Positions 33,170-42,962 are shown, counted from the first letter of the stretch. The stretch is DNA of 64,000 nucleotides from Hoeflea sp. 108 (GCF_000372965.1 NZ_KB890024.1:5048304-5112303); one strand, 5' to 3'. The notes: generated by a model not told the origin, from the letters alone. Translations and numbers: made by a program.

Positions 33170-34681
33170 ATGACGGCCAGATCGCTGGAGCGCTTCCTGC
33201 CCGACGAGGCAGCCACCACGCGGCTGGGCGAGGACCTCGCCATGGCCGTCAGGCCGGGCGACGTGTTCCTGCTCGACGGCGATCTCGGCGCCGGCAAGTC
33301 GACCTTGGCGCGCGGCCTGATCAGGGCGCTGGCAGGCGACCCCCGCCACGAGGTGCCGAGCCCGACCTTCACCCTGGTCCAGAGCTACGACACGCCGGTT
33401 CCGGTCCACCATTTCGACCTCTACCGCCTGTCCTCGTCGGAGGAGCTCGACGAGCTCGGCTTCGACGAGGCGGTTGCCTCCGGCGTGGCACTGGTCGAGT
33501 GGCCCGAGCGCGCGGCCGCCGCCATGCCGACCACCAGCCTGCGGCTTGCCATCGAGCATGAAGGCGACGGCCGCCGCATCATCATTTCGGGCGATGGCCC
33601 CGCTTTCGACCGCATGGCCCGTTCGCTCGCCATGCGCGACTTTCTTGCCGCTTCCGGTTGGGGCGAAGCCCATCGCGCCCGCTTCATTGGCGACGCCTCC
33701 GCTCGCGCCTATGAGACGGTGACGCTCGACGGTCATGCGCCGTTGGTGCTGATGAATTCACCGCGCCTGGTGCTCGGACCGCCGGTTCGAGACGGCAAGC
33801 CCTATGCCGAGATCGCTCACACCGCACAGACGGTTGCCGCCTTCGCGGCGGTCGACCGGGCGCTCGCCTCGGGCGGCGTCACCGTACCGGGCATCGTCGC
33901 CCAGGACCTCGACCAGGGTTTTCTGCTCCTCGCGCATCTGGGAACGGGCGCATTCCTCGACCCAGAGGGCAATCCGGTCGCCGAACGTTATGCCGCCGCT
34001 GCCGAATTGCTGGCAATGATTCACGGGAAACATTGGGATGACCGGCTCGAAGCCGCCCCCGGCGTCGTCCACGAGGTTCCGCCCTTCGACCGCGGCGCGC
34101 TGATGATCGAGGTCGACCTGCTGGTCGACTGGTATGTGCCGGCCGTGTCGGGTGCGCCCGCCTCCGATGTGCTGCGCGATGGTTACCGCGCCGCCTGGAA
34201 CGCCGTCTTCGACCGCCTCACCGACAAACAATACGGCCTGGTCCTGCGCGACTATCACTCGCCCAACATCATCTGGCGTACGGAGGAGAAGGGTTTCGCC
34301 CGGCTCGGCATCGTCGACTTTCAGGACGCGCTGATCGGCCCCGTCGCCTATGACGTCGCCTCGCTTGCCATGGACGCACGCGTGACTGTCTCGCCTGAGA
34401 TCGAGCGGACCACCGTCGATGCCTATGTCGCCGCCCGCAACGCTGCCGGCGGCTTCGACGAGGCTGCCTTTCGCGAAGCCTACGCCATCATGGCGGCGCA
34501 GCGGAACTCGAAGATCCTCGGCATCTTCGTCCGGCTCGACCGCCGCGACGGCAAGCCGCAATATCTCAAGCACCTGCCGCGCATCCGCGATTACCTGCAC
34601 CGCGCGCTCGCACATCCCGCATTGACCGGCCTGCGCGACTTTTACCGCGACAACCGCCTGCTCGAGGAGTTTGACGCGTGA
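33170..34681 (+). CDS. tsaE: TsaE-AmgK-like fusion: tRNA t6A ATPase subunit plus aminoglycoside-phosphotransferase-fold sugar kinase
   Basis: The 503-residue protein joins two domains. Residues 1 to about 150 are TsaE, the ATPase of the complex that makes threonylcarbamoyl-adenosine on tRNA: P-loop GDLGAGKS (37-44), PSPTFTLVQSY, HHFDLYRL, LVEWPERA. From about 165 there is a phosphotransferase of the APH fold with FIGDASARAYETV, the catalytic LRDYHSPNIIW loop (Asp361, Asn366) and the metal-binding IVDFQDA (Asp383). It resembles AmgK, the kinase for N-acetylmuramate and N-acetylglucosamine. The next gene is MurU-like, which supports this reading. The fusion is known in relatives. The substrate is inferred. 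Confidence 0.92.
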   Translation: MTARSLERFLPDEAATTRLGEDLAMAVRPGDVFLLDGDLGAGKSTLARGLIRALAGDPRHEVPSPTFTLVQSYDTPVPVHHFDLYRLSSSEELDELGFDEAVASGVALVEWPERAAAAMPTTSLRLAIEHEGDGRRIIISGDGPAFDRMARSLAMRDFLAASGWGEAHRARFIGDASARAYETVTLDGHAPLVLMNSPRLVLGPPVRDGKPYAEIAHTAQTVAAFAAVDRALASGGVTVPGIVAQDLDQGFLLLAHLGTGAFLDPEGNPVAERYAAAAELLAMIHGKHWDDRLEAAPGVVHEVPPFDRGALMIEVDLLVDWYVPAVSGAPASDVLRDGYRAAWNAVFDRLTDKQYGLVLRDYHSPNIIWRTEEKGFARLGIVDFQDALIGPVAYDVASLAMDARVTVSPEIERTTVDAYVAARNAAGGFDEAAFREAYAIMAAQRNSKILGIFVRLDRRDGKPQYLKHLPRIRDYLHRALAHPALTGLRDFYRDNRLLEEFDA

Positions 34682-35415
34682 GTGGGCCTGCCAAGATCCC
34701 GTCGGTCGCCATGGTTCTCGCAGCCGGTCTCGGCAAGCGCATGCGGCCGATCACCGACACGATTCCCAAGCCGCTGGTAAAAATTGCCGGCAAGACCCTG
34801 CTCGATTGGGGGCTCGACAGCCTGGCCATGGCAGGCGTCGAAAAGGCCGTGGTCAACGTCCACTATCTCCCCGACCAGATCGTCGCGCATGCCGCGTCCC
34901 GCCGGGCACCGAGCATCGCCATCTCCGACGAGCGCGACGGACTGCTCGACTCCGCCGGCGGCATCGTCAAGGCATTGCCCGAGCTTGGCACCGATCCGTT
35001 CTACATCGTCAATGCCGACACCTTCTGGGTCGACGAGGGCACACCGAACCTCACTCGCCTCGCCCTTGCCTGGGACGACGCCCGCATGGATATTCTCATC
35101 ATGCTCGCGGCTCTCCCCCAGGCGACCGGCCATTCCGGCGGCACCGATTTCCTCGTCGCGCCCGACGGCCAGCTGCGCCGCGCCGCAGGATCGCCCGACG
35201 GGCTGATCTATGCGGGTGCTGCGATCATCCATCCCCGCATCTTCGCCGACGCGCCTGCTGGTGCGATCTCGCTAAACCGCTATTTCGATGAGGCGATTTC
35301 GGCCGGCCGGTTGTTCGGCATGCCCATGCACGGCAGCTGGATAACCGTCGGCACGCCTGACGCCATCGTCCCTGCGGAGGCCGCGGTGAAAAGGGCATTG
35401 GCAGGGGCGCAATGA
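34678..35415 (+). CDS. murU: MurU-like nucleotidyltransferase
   Basis: MurU transfers UMP to N-acetylmuramate 1-phosphate and so feeds recycled wall sugar back to UDP-MurNAc, bypassing fosfomycin-sensitive MurA. The 245-residue single-domain protein has the signature MVLAAGLGKRMRPIT (residues 12-26), TIPKPLVKIAGKTLLD, and the metal-binding NADTFW. It lacks the hexapeptide-repeat domain of GlmU. The ATG overlaps the upstream stop by 4 bp, pairing it with the AmgK-like domain as in the AmgK-MurU pathway. Glucose- or mannose-1-phosphate transferases are alternatives. Confidence 0.87.
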   Translation: MSGPAKIPSVAMVLAAGLGKRMRPITDTIPKPLVKIAGKTLLDWGLDSLAMAGVEKAVVNVHYLPDQIVAHAASRRAPSIAISDERDGLLDSAGGIVKALPELGTDPFYIVNADTFWVDEGTPNLTRLALAWDDARMDILIMLAALPQATGHSGGTDFLVAPDGQLRRAAGSPDGLIYAGAAIIHPRIFADAPAGAISLNRYFDEAISAGRLFGMPMHGSWITVGTPDAIVPAEAAVKRALAGAQ

Positions 35416-38400
35416 GCGGGCGCGCGTCGCCACGCGTCTATTCCATTCCGCCCGGCGCCCCCTTCCTGCCGACGCTGGCGGCATCCCTGCTCGACGGCAG
35501 CCTGATCCCCGATTTCCGCTTTGACGGCGACCCGCTGGCCTTGGCCGACGTCACCATCTACGTGCCGACGCGCCGTGCGGCGCGCGCCTTGCGTGGTGTC
35601 TTCGTCGACGCCGCCGGCGGCCGTTCGGCCATCCTGCCCGTGATCAAGCCGCTTGGCGAGTTCGATGAGGACGAGGCCGCCTTCGAGGCCGAAGGTACGG
35701 CAGCACTCGATCTCGCACCGCCCGTTTCGTCCACTGACCGGCTGCTGTTGCTTGCGCCGCTGGTGCGCGCCTGGAAGCGTCGCCTGCCTGCCCATGTCGC
35801 AGCCCTGTTCGAGGAAGAGGTGGTCGTACCGGCCTCGGCCGCCGACGCCATCTGGCTGGCACGCGATCTCGCCGGTCTGATGGACGAGATCGAGACCGAA
35901 GGTTCCGACTGGGCCAAGCTCGCTGGCCTCGTCACCGGCGAACTCTCAGGCTGGTGGCAGGTCACGCTCGACTTCCTGTCCATCGTCACCTCGGTCTGGC
36001 CCGATCTGCTCGCCGAGCGCGACCAATCCAACCCGGCGGCCCACCGCAGCGCGCTGATCCGGCTCGAGGCCGAGCGTCTGAGGCGCAATCCGCCGGTCGG
36101 TCCGGTCATCGCCGCCGGTTCCACCGGCTCCATTCCTGCAACCGCCGAGTTGCTCGCGGCCATCGCCCGCCTTCAGCGTGGCGCGGTCGTCCTGCCCGGT
36201 CTTGATGCCACGCTCGACGAGGCCGCCCTTGAGGCCATCACCGCGCCCGACCTGCGCGCCTCGGTGCTCGGCCATCCGCAATATGGTCTCGCCAAGCTGA
36301 TCGGCAAGATCGGTGTCCTGCGTCGCGACATCGAGGAGCTGGGCGTGTCGCCGCCGGCGCTGACTGCGCGCGCGGCCATCGTCGGCGAGGCGCTGCGCCC
36401 GGCCGAAACCACAGACGCCTGGGCCGAGAAGCGCGGCGGCGTCAGCGACGCCGAGATATCAGATGCCCTTGCCGGCGTGACGCTGCTCGAAGCCGCCCAG
36501 GAACGCGACGAGGCAGCCGCCATCGCCATCGCGTTGCGCGAGGCGGTCGCACAGGACGGCCATCGCGCCGCGCTCGTCACCTCGGACCGCAACCTTGCCC
36601 GCCGTGTCGCCTCCGAACTCCGGCGCTTCGGCATCCAGGCCGACGATTCCGGTGGTGTGCCGCTCGCCAACACCCCACCGGCAGCACTTCTGCGCACGAT
36701 GGTCGAGGCGGCGATCCGCCCCGGCGACCCGGTCGCCGTGCTGTCGCTGCTCAAGCACCCGCTGCTGCGCCTCGGGCTGGAGCGTCATGTGGTCAGGCGC
36801 GCCGCCGAGACCATTGAGCTCGTGGTGCTGCGCGGCGGCGTCGGCCGCCCCGATGTTGCCCGGCTTGCCGAGGATTTCGACACCCGTCTCACCGGCATTG
36901 GCGATGCATCGCGCAAGCCCTTCTGGTTCGACCGCATCAATGTCCGCCGCATCGAGGATGCGCGCAACGTTGCAGCCAGGCTGGTTGCAGCAGTCGCACC
37001 GCTGACTGCCCTTCGCGGCGGCGAGGCCATCGAACTCGGTGCGGTCGTTCGCGCCACCGTCGAGGCGCTGGAACATCTGGGCCGGGACGAGCTTGGGGGG
37101 CTTGCGACCCTCTATGATGGTGATGCCGGCGCCAAGCTGGCCGAAACGTTGCGCGGGCTGGTCTCAGCCCAGGCGAGCTTCAGCTTCGCCGCCGCCGAAT
37201 GGCCCGACGTGCTCGACGCACTTGTCGCGCCAGAGGCGGTGAAGCCGTCGCAGGGCGCGGACCGCGCCATCTCCATCTGGGGTGCGCTGGAGGCTCGTCT
37301 CCAGACCGTCGACACGCTGGTCATCGGCGCGCTCAACGAAGGCAGCTGGCCGCGCAAGGCCGAGGCCGACCGCTTCATGTCGCGCGTCATGAAATCGGGC
37401 ATTGACCTCGAACCGCCGGAGCGCCGCATCGGCCTCGCCGCCCATGATTTCCAGATGGCGATGGGCGCCAGGAACGTCGTGCTGTCGCGCTCGGCGCGCT
37501 CTGGCGATGCGCCCGCCGTGCCGTCGCGTTGGCTCCAGCGCCTGCTCACCTATATCGGCCCCGACCATGCGGCGGTGTTGCGCCAGCGCGGCACAAGGCT
37601 TCTCGGCTGGGCCCGGCAACTCGATGCCGGCCAGAAGACCGACTTCGCCGCCCGCCCCGAGCCGAGGCCGCCGGTCGCGGTGCGGCCGCGCCGCTTCAGC
37701 GTTACCGAGATCGAAACGCTGCGCCGCGATCCTTATGCCGTCTATGCGCGCCGCATCCTCGGCCTGTCGGCCATCGATCCGCTGGTGCGGGATCCCGGTG
37801 CCGCCGAGCGTGGCACGCTGTTCCACGACATTCTGCACCTGTTCTCGGCGACGGTCGGCGACCCGCGCGCGCCGCAGGCGCTCGACGTTCTCATCGCCGC
37901 AGGCAAGCACTGCTTCGCCGAGGCATCCTTGCCCGCCGATGTCGAGGCCGTCTGGTGGCCGCGTTTCGAACGCATGGCCGAGGGCATCCTCGAATGGGAG
38001 CGCAGCCGTGCCGCCGCTGTCGTCAGCCGCCATGCCGAGGAAGGTGCTTCCGCGACCGAAGTCGGGCGCACCGGCATCACGCTGTCAGGTCGGACGGACC
38101 GCATCGATCTGCTTGCAGGCGGCATGGCCGACATCATTGACTACAAAACCGGCTCGTCGCCCTCCAAGGCGCAGGCCCATACGCTGATCGCGCCGCAGCT
38201 GGCACTTGAAGGCGCCCTGCTCCGTCGCGGCGCCTTCCGCGAACTGGGCCAGCGCGAGCCGTCACAACTTGCTTTCGTCCGCCTCAAGCCCAATGGCGAG
38301 GTGTTCGAGGAATCGATCCTCGAACACAACCGCAAGCCCAAATCGGCGTCGGAGCTGTCGGAAGAGGCCTGGACGAGGCTAGAGCAGCTTCTCCACCACT

Positions 38401-38537
38401 ATGACGATCCCACCACCGGCTATCTGTCGCGCGCACTGCCCTTCCGCGAGGGCGAAACCGACGGCGATTACGACCATCTCGCCCGCGTGCTCGAATGGTC
38501 GGCCGGCGGCGATGGCGGTTCGGAGGGCGAGGAATGA
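35412..38537 (+). CDS. addB: Double-strand break repair protein AddB
   Basis: AddB is the second subunit of the AddAB helicase-nuclease, the alphaproteobacterial counterpart of RecBCD. The 1041-residue protein has an inactivated helicase-like N-terminal half (TIYVPTRRAARALRGVF) and a C-terminal RecB-type nuclease with RLFHDILHLF-like (TLFHDILHLF) and IIDYKTGS catalytic segments. The length is typical for the rhizobial form. It overlaps murU upstream and addA downstream by 4 bp each, so translation of the whole run is coupled. Confidence 0.95.
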   Translation: MSGRASPRVYSIPPGAPFLPTLAASLLDGSLIPDFRFDGDPLALADVTIYVPTRRAARALRGVFVDAAGGRSAILPVIKPLGEFDEDEAAFEAEGTAALDLAPPVSSTDRLLLLAPLVRAWKRRLPAHVAALFEEEVVVPASAADAIWLARDLAGLMDEIETEGSDWAKLAGLVTGELSGWWQVTLDFLSIVTSVWPDLLAERDQSNPAAHRSALIRLEAERLRRNPPVGPVIAAGSTGSIPATAELLAAIARLQRGAVVLPGLDATLDEAALEAITAPDLRASVLGHPQYGLAKLIGKIGVLRRDIEELGVSPPALTARAAIVGEALRPAETTDAWAEKRGGVSDAEISDALAGVTLLEAAQERDEAAAIAIALREAVAQDGHRAALVTSDRNLARRVASELRRFGIQADDSGGVPLANTPPAALLRTMVEAAIRPGDPVAVLSLLKHPLLRLGLERHVVRRAAETIELVVLRGGVGRPDVARLAEDFDTRLTGIGDASRKPFWFDRINVRRIEDARNVAARLVAAVAPLTALRGGEAIELGAVVRATVEALEHLGRDELGGLATLYDGDAGAKLAETLRGLVSAQASFSFAAAEWPDVLDALVAPEAVKPSQGADRAISIWGALEARLQTVDTLVIGALNEGSWPRKAEADRFMSRVMKSGIDLEPPERRIGLAAHDFQMAMGARNVVLSRSARSGDAPAVPSRWLQRLLTYIGPDHAAVLRQRGTRLLGWARQLDAGQKTDFAARPEPRPPVAVRPRRFSVTEIETLRRDPYAVYARRILGLSAIDPLVRDPGAAERGTLFHDILHLFSATVGDPRAPQALDVLIAAGKHCFAEASLPADVEAVWWPRFERMAEGILEWERSRAAAVVSRHAEEGASATEVGRTGITLSGRTDRIDLLAGGMADIIDYKTGSSPSKAQAHTLIAPQLALEGALLRRGAFRELGQREPSQLAFVRLKPNGEVFEESILEHNRKPKSASELSEEAWTRLEQLLHHYDDPTTGYLSRALPFREGETDGDYDHLARVLEWSAGGDGGSEGEE

Positions 38538-41500
38538 AGAAGAAGTTCTTCGTCCCCCAGGAAACCGCGGACAGGCAGGCCCGCGCCTCCGATCCCGGCA
38601 ATTCGGTCTGGGTGTCGGCCAATGCCGGCTCGGGCAAAACCCATGTGCTGTCGCAGCGGGTGATGCGGTTGCTGTTGCGCGGCACCGATCCGTCGAAGAT
38701 CCTCTGTTTGACCTACACGCGCGCCGCCGCCGCCAACATGTCGAACCGCGTGTTCGCCAACCTGTCTGAATGGACCATGCTGCCCGATGCGGAGCTGGCC
38801 GAGCGCATCACCGCCCTCGACGGCGCGCGGCCCGACCGGGCGATGCTGCGACGTGCCCGCCGGCTGTTCGCCGAGGCGTTGGAAACGCCAGGCGGTCTGA
38901 AGATCCAGACCATCCACGCCTTCTGCGAGTCGGTGCTGCACCAGTTCCCGCTCGAAGCCAACATCGCTGCCCATTTCGAGATGCTCGATCCGCAGATGGA
39001 AGCGACGCTCTTTGCCACTGCGCGGCGCGAGATGGTGACCGGGGGGGCGGCCAATCCCGAGTTGGCCGAAGCCTTTGCCATGGTGCTGGAGCGCGGTGGC
39101 GAGGCGGGTCTCGACGCGCTGCTGTCAGAAATCGTCGCCAAGCGCGACGGCCTGCGCGCCTTCATCGGCCAGATCATGGATTTTTCCTGGCCCTTCGGCG
39201 CTCTGTACGAGGAGTTCGGCTTTGTCGAGGACGACAACGCCGAAGCCATCGCTGGCTCGATCTGGCCTCTGCCCGGTTTCGAGCCTTCATTCTTCAATGC
39301 CTTTGCCGCTGCTGCCGAGGCGACCGACGCACGCAGCGTGCTCAACAACATCCTGCCCTATGCCAGCCTGGCCTATGCCGAACCCGACCCGATCAGGCGT
39401 CTCGGCCTGTTGGCCGATGCCTTCCTCAAGGCTGACGGCGATCCCTACACGGCGAGCACCTTCAAGAAGGCTTTGCTCGACCGCCTACCCGACCTGCCGG
39501 AACGCTACCAGGCGACGTCAGAGGCGATCATCCGGGCCGCAGACCGTCTCGCCCATTTCCGCATGCTCGAGGCGACGCGCGCCGCACTCACCATCGCCGA
39601 CTGGCTGATCGCCCGCTATGAGCGGCTGAAAACCGGGCGCGGTTTCCTCGATTTCAACGACCTTATCACCCGCACGGTCAACCTGCTTGCCCGCCCCGAT
39701 GCCGGGCCGTGGGTGCAATACAAGCTCGACAAGGGCATCGACCACATCCTGCTCGACGAGGCCCAGGACACCAGCCCCGACCAGTGGGAAGTGGTCAAGC
39801 GCTTGGCCGAGGAGTTCTTCTCCGGTTTCGGGGCGCGCGATCATGTCCACCGCACCGTCTTCGCCGTCGGCGACGAGAAGCAGTCGATCTATTCCTTCCA
39901 GGGTGCCGCGCCTGAATCCTTCGACGACAGCAAGCACGAATTTGCCGCCCGCGTCCGCGCCGCCGAAGCCCGCTTCGAAGACGTCACGCTGACCTGGTCG
40001 TTCCGCTCGACCGACGACGTGCTGTCGGCGGTCGACCGTGTGTTCGAGGACCCGACGGTCCGCCGTGGCGTCACCCGCGCGCCCGAGCCGCCCAGCCACA
40101 AGGCGATCCGCGCCGGCGCCCCCGGCTATGTCGAGGTCTGGCCTTCTGTTGGTACCGATGTGGTCGACGAACCGGACGACTGGCGCAAGCCCATCGACCA
40201 TGCCCACGCGCCCGCCGTGGTGGTGGCCGAGCAGGTCGCGGCAACGATCCGCAAATGGCTCGACAATGACGAGATCGTCGAGGGCACCGGCAAGCGCCTG
40301 CGTGCCGGCGACGTCATGGTGCTGGTGCGCAAGCGCGACCGCTTCGTCCACGCGCTGTCCCGCGCGCTCAAGCGCCGCGACATTCCCGTCGCCGGTGCCG
40401 ACCGCCTCAGCCTGCCGGGCCACATCGCCGTCAAGGACCTCATCGCGCTCGGTCGTTTCCTCATCCAGCCCGAGGACGATCTTTCGCTGGCGGCCGTCCT
40501 GCGCAGTCCGATCTTCGGCTTTTCCGAGGAGGCGCTGTTCGCGCTCGCCTCTGGCCGACCCGGCGGCCGCTCGCTGGTCGTGTCACTGCGTGAGGCCGCC
40601 GAAACGGATGCGGCGCTGAAATCAGTCTCCGAACAGCTCGACGCCTGGGCCACCGAGGCCGCCTTTCGGCCGATCTTCGAGTTTTATTCAGGCGTGCTCT
40701 CGGGCGGTCGCGACCGTGATGGCGTGCGCAAGAAAATGATTTCCCGTCTGGGCCAGGAAGCCGGCGACATTCTCGACGAGTTCCTCAACTTCTGCCTCGC
40801 CGAAGAGCGCACCGGCCTGCCCGGCCTCGAAGCCTTCCTGTCGACGCTCGAAAACGCCGGGCCCGAGATCAAGCGCGAGATGGACCAGACCCGCGACGAG
40901 GTCCGCATCATGACCGCGCACGCCGCCAAGGGCCTGGAAGCGACGGTCGTATTCCTGGTCGACAGCGGCTCGGCGCCGTTCAGCGACCAGCATTTGCCCC
41001 GGCTGATGCCTTTCATCCCGCGTGCCCGACACTGGCAGGGCAAAGGCTATCTCTGGCGCGCCGGCGCCGATGTCGCCAATGCCTTCTCCAAGGGCGCTGC
41101 TCTGACAGCGCGCGAATTGGCCGACGACGAATACCGTCGCCTGCTCTATGTCGGCATGACCCGCGCCGAGGACCGTCTCATCGTCTGCGGCTATCACGGC
41201 AAACGTGCGCCCGGCGGCAACACCTGGCATTCGATCGTTTCGCGCGCGCTGTCGGCCGCGCCGGAAAGCGAATTGCGCGACCATCCCGTCGTCGCCGACC
41301 TCAAGGTGCACCGCTTCCGCGTCACGCCTTTGTCGGGTGCGGCGGAAATCGCGCCTGAGCGCGAGGCGGCGGAGATCGTCGCCCCGGCGCCGCTGCCCGA
41401 AAGCCTGTTCGACCGGCCGCCGCCCTTCGAGGACCTGCCGCGCCCGCTGTCGCCGTCGGGGGCCTCGGCCCTGATCGAGGAGACCGAAGAGCCGGTGATC

Positions 41501-42064
41501 TCAGGCCGTTCACCGGTGCTGGATGCGGAGGTCGAGCCTGCCTTTGCCATCGCCCGCGGTTCGGCGCTGCATCGCCTGCTGCAGGTGCTGCCGCGTCTCG
41601 ACCCGGCAGAGCGGCGGCTGGCGGCCGAACGTTATCTCGCCCGAACAGGCCGCGACTGGGACGAGGCGCAGCGCGCTTCGGCTCTCGCGTCCGTCCTCTC
41701 CATCCTCGACGACACGCGCTTTGCGCCCCTCTTCTCGCGCGCCTCGCGCGCCGAAGTGGCCGTGATGGGCAGTCTCGACATCAGGGGGAAAGCGCGTTCG
41801 GTGTCGGGCAAGATCGACCGTCTGGCGGTCACGGATAACGAGGTTTTGATCGTTGACTACAAGACCAATGCCTCGCCGCCGGCCTCGCTTGAACAGGTGC
41901 CCGGAGCCTACATCGTACAGCTTGCGCTCTACCGCGCGCTACTCCGGCCGCTCTATCCGGGCAAGTCGGTTGCGGCTGCCTTGCTCTTCACTGAGGCGCC
42001 GCTTCTGATCCCGTTGCCCGTGGCGGCCATGGACGCCGCCCTTGCTCGACTCATCCAAGCGTGA
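38534..42064 (+). CDS. addA: Double-strand break repair helicase AddA
   Basis: AddA is the UvrD-type helicase and nuclease subunit of AddAB. The 1176-residue protein has Walker A (SANAGSGKTHVLSQRV; Lys35), helicase motif Ia (LTYTRAAAANM), motif II (ILLDEAQDTSPDQW), motif III (VGDEKQSIYSFQGA), motif V/VI (TAHAAKGLEA and LLYVGMTRAEDRL), and the C-terminal nuclease motif IVDYKTNA. The ATG at 38534 overlaps the addB stop. It is complete. trxA follows after 73 bases. Confidence 0.96.
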   Translation: MKKKFFVPQETADRQARASDPGNSVWVSANAGSGKTHVLSQRVMRLLLRGTDPSKILCLTYTRAAAANMSNRVFANLSEWTMLPDAELAERITALDGARPDRAMLRRARRLFAEALETPGGLKIQTIHAFCESVLHQFPLEANIAAHFEMLDPQMEATLFATARREMVTGGAANPELAEAFAMVLERGGEAGLDALLSEIVAKRDGLRAFIGQIMDFSWPFGALYEEFGFVEDDNAEAIAGSIWPLPGFEPSFFNAFAAAAEATDARSVLNNILPYASLAYAEPDPIRRLGLLADAFLKADGDPYTASTFKKALLDRLPDLPERYQATSEAIIRAADRLAHFRMLEATRAALTIADWLIARYERLKTGRGFLDFNDLITRTVNLLARPDAGPWVQYKLDKGIDHILLDEAQDTSPDQWEVVKRLAEEFFSGFGARDHVHRTVFAVGDEKQSIYSFQGAAPESFDDSKHEFAARVRAAEARFEDVTLTWSFRSTDDVLSAVDRVFEDPTVRRGVTRAPEPPSHKAIRAGAPGYVEVWPSVGTDVVDEPDDWRKPIDHAHAPAVVVAEQVAATIRKWLDNDEIVEGTGKRLRAGDVMVLVRKRDRFVHALSRALKRRDIPVAGADRLSLPGHIAVKDLIALGRFLIQPEDDLSLAAVLRSPIFGFSEEALFALASGRPGGRSLVVSLREAAETDAALKSVSEQLDAWATEAAFRPIFEFYSGVLSGGRDRDGVRKKMISRLGQEAGDILDEFLNFCLAEERTGLPGLEAFLSTLENAGPEIKREMDQTRDEVRIMTAHAAKGLEATVVFLVDSGSAPFSDQHLPRLMPFIPRARHWQGKGYLWRAGADVANAFSKGAALTARELADDEYRRLLYVGMTRAEDRLIVCGYHGKRAPGGNTWHSIVSRALSAAPESELRDHPVVADLKVHRFRVTPLSGAAEIAPEREAAEIVAPAPLPESLFDRPPPFEDLPRPLSPSGASALIEETEEPVISGRSPVLDAEVEPAFAIARGSALHRLLQVLPRLDPAERRLAAERYLARTGRDWDEAQRASALASVLSILDDTRFAPLFSRASRAEVAVMGSLDIRGKARSVSGKIDRLAVTDNEVLIVDYKTNASPPASLEQVPGAYIVQLALYRALLRPLYPGKSVAAALLFTEAPLLIPLPVAAMDAALARLIQA

Positions 42065-42075
42065 CACAAGAACTG

Positions 42076-42106
42076 CTTGAACGTCGGGCCCCAAACCACC
42101 ACATAT
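42076..42106 (+). promoter_or_regulatory. Possible heat-shock-type promoter of trxA
   Basis: CTTGAA at 42076-42081 matches the -35 element of alphaproteobacterial RpoH promoters, and CCACATAT at 42099-42106 resembles the -10 element. The gap is 17 to 19 bases depending on alignment. It lies in the addA-trxA gap. The -10 match is imperfect, so this is only a candidate. Confidence 0.3.
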
Positions 42107-42137
42107 GGCGCGACAGCTAACTCTAGAGGATCGCATC

Positions 42138-42461
42138 ATGGCCACCGTCAAGATCGACAACAGCAATTTCAAGTCCGGCGTGCTCGAAGCCAAGGAGCCG
42201 GTCGTGGTCGATTTCTGGGCTGAGTGGTGCGGTCCCTGCAAGATGATCGGCCCGTCGCTCGAGGAGATTTCCAACGAGCTCGCCGGCAAGGTCAAGATCA
42301 CCAAGGTCAACATCGACGAGAACCCCGAGATCGCTGCCCAGTTCGGTGTGCGCTCGATCCCGACGCTGATGATCTTCAAGGATGGCGAAGTGGCCGACAT
42401 CAAGGTTGGCGCCGCTCCCAAGACCGCGCTGGCCCACTGGATCGCCGGCAACGTGGCCTGA
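42138..42461 (+). CDS. trxA: Thioredoxin 1
   Basis: Thioredoxin reduces protein disulfides in the cytoplasm and serves as electron donor. The 107-residue protein has the active site WCGPC at residues 30-34 in DFWAEWCGPCKM, the cis-Pro in VRSIPTLMIFKDGE, and the usual C-terminal helix. The ATG at 42138 has an AGAGGA site 7 bases upstream; the in-frame ATG at 42105 lies before it and would add 11 atypical residues. A very strong terminator follows. Confidence 0.96.
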   Translation: MATVKIDNSNFKSGVLEAKEPVVVDFWAEWCGPCKMIGPSLEEISNELAGKVKITKVNIDENPEIAAQFGVRSIPTLMIFKDGEVADIKVGAAPKTALAHWIAGNVA

Positions 42462-42505
42462 CGGTTTGCAAGGCGACAGCGAAGCCTTAGTCGCTGCTGA
42501 AAATG

Positions 42506-42545
42506 AAGCCGCTCGTAACGTACTGTTACGAGCGGCTTTTTCTTT
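42506..42545 (+). terminator. Intrinsic terminator of trxA
   Basis: A perfect 14-bp stem (42506-42519 with 42525-42538) has a 5-base loop and runs into a T-rich tract at 42537-42545. It lies 45 bases after the trxA stop and ends the rightward divL-to-trxA run. Confidence 0.95.
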
Positions 42546-42578
42546 CCGCAGGCAGCCGTAAGGCCGGTTTACGAAGCG

Positions 42579-42962
42579 CTAGCCGTTGTAGACCACGGAG
42601 ATCTTATTTCCGGCGGGGTCACGCATGTATGCGGCGTACCAGTGTGGCCCGTAGTGCGGGCGCGGATCAGGTGCGCCTTCGTCCGTTCCGCCGTTGGCCA
42701 TGGCAGCTTCGTGGAAAGCGTCGACTTCCGCACGAGACTTGACCATGAAGCCCACCATCGCGCCATTTCCGGCGCTCGCCGGCCCACCGTCGAAAGGCTT
42801 GCAGACCCATAGGACAAGCCCCCCGCCCGTTCCGCCCTCGGAGTATCCGCGCCACCCCGGAAACTCCGTATGCTTGCTCCATCCGATGGTTGCCAGGACC
42901 GCGTCATAGAAGGCGTTCGACGTGGCGGACTCCAGGGCGCCAACGGTCACGTAAACACTCAT
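42579..42962 (-). CDS. VOC (glyoxalase/bleomycin-resistance) family protein
   Basis: The 127-residue protein has the VOC fold with two beta-alpha-beta-beta-beta halves: SNAFYDAVLATIGW, then the end motif HYGPHWYAAYMRDPAGNKISVVYNG with the metal-ligand-like Glu/His positions partly replaced. Substrates of such proteins vary and cannot be predicted. I use the ATG at 42962 (MSVYVTVGAL), which has a GGAGGA site 9 bases upstream; an ATG 9 bases earlier is too close to that site. It is a monocistronic unit facing the trxA terminator. Confidence 0.85.
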   Translation of the reverse strand: MSVYVTVGALESATSNAFYDAVLATIGWSKHTEFPGWRGYSEGGTGGGLVLWVCKPFDGGPASAGNGAMVGFMVKSRAEVDAFHEAAMANGGTDEGAPDPRPHYGPHWYAAYMRDPAGNKISVVYNG

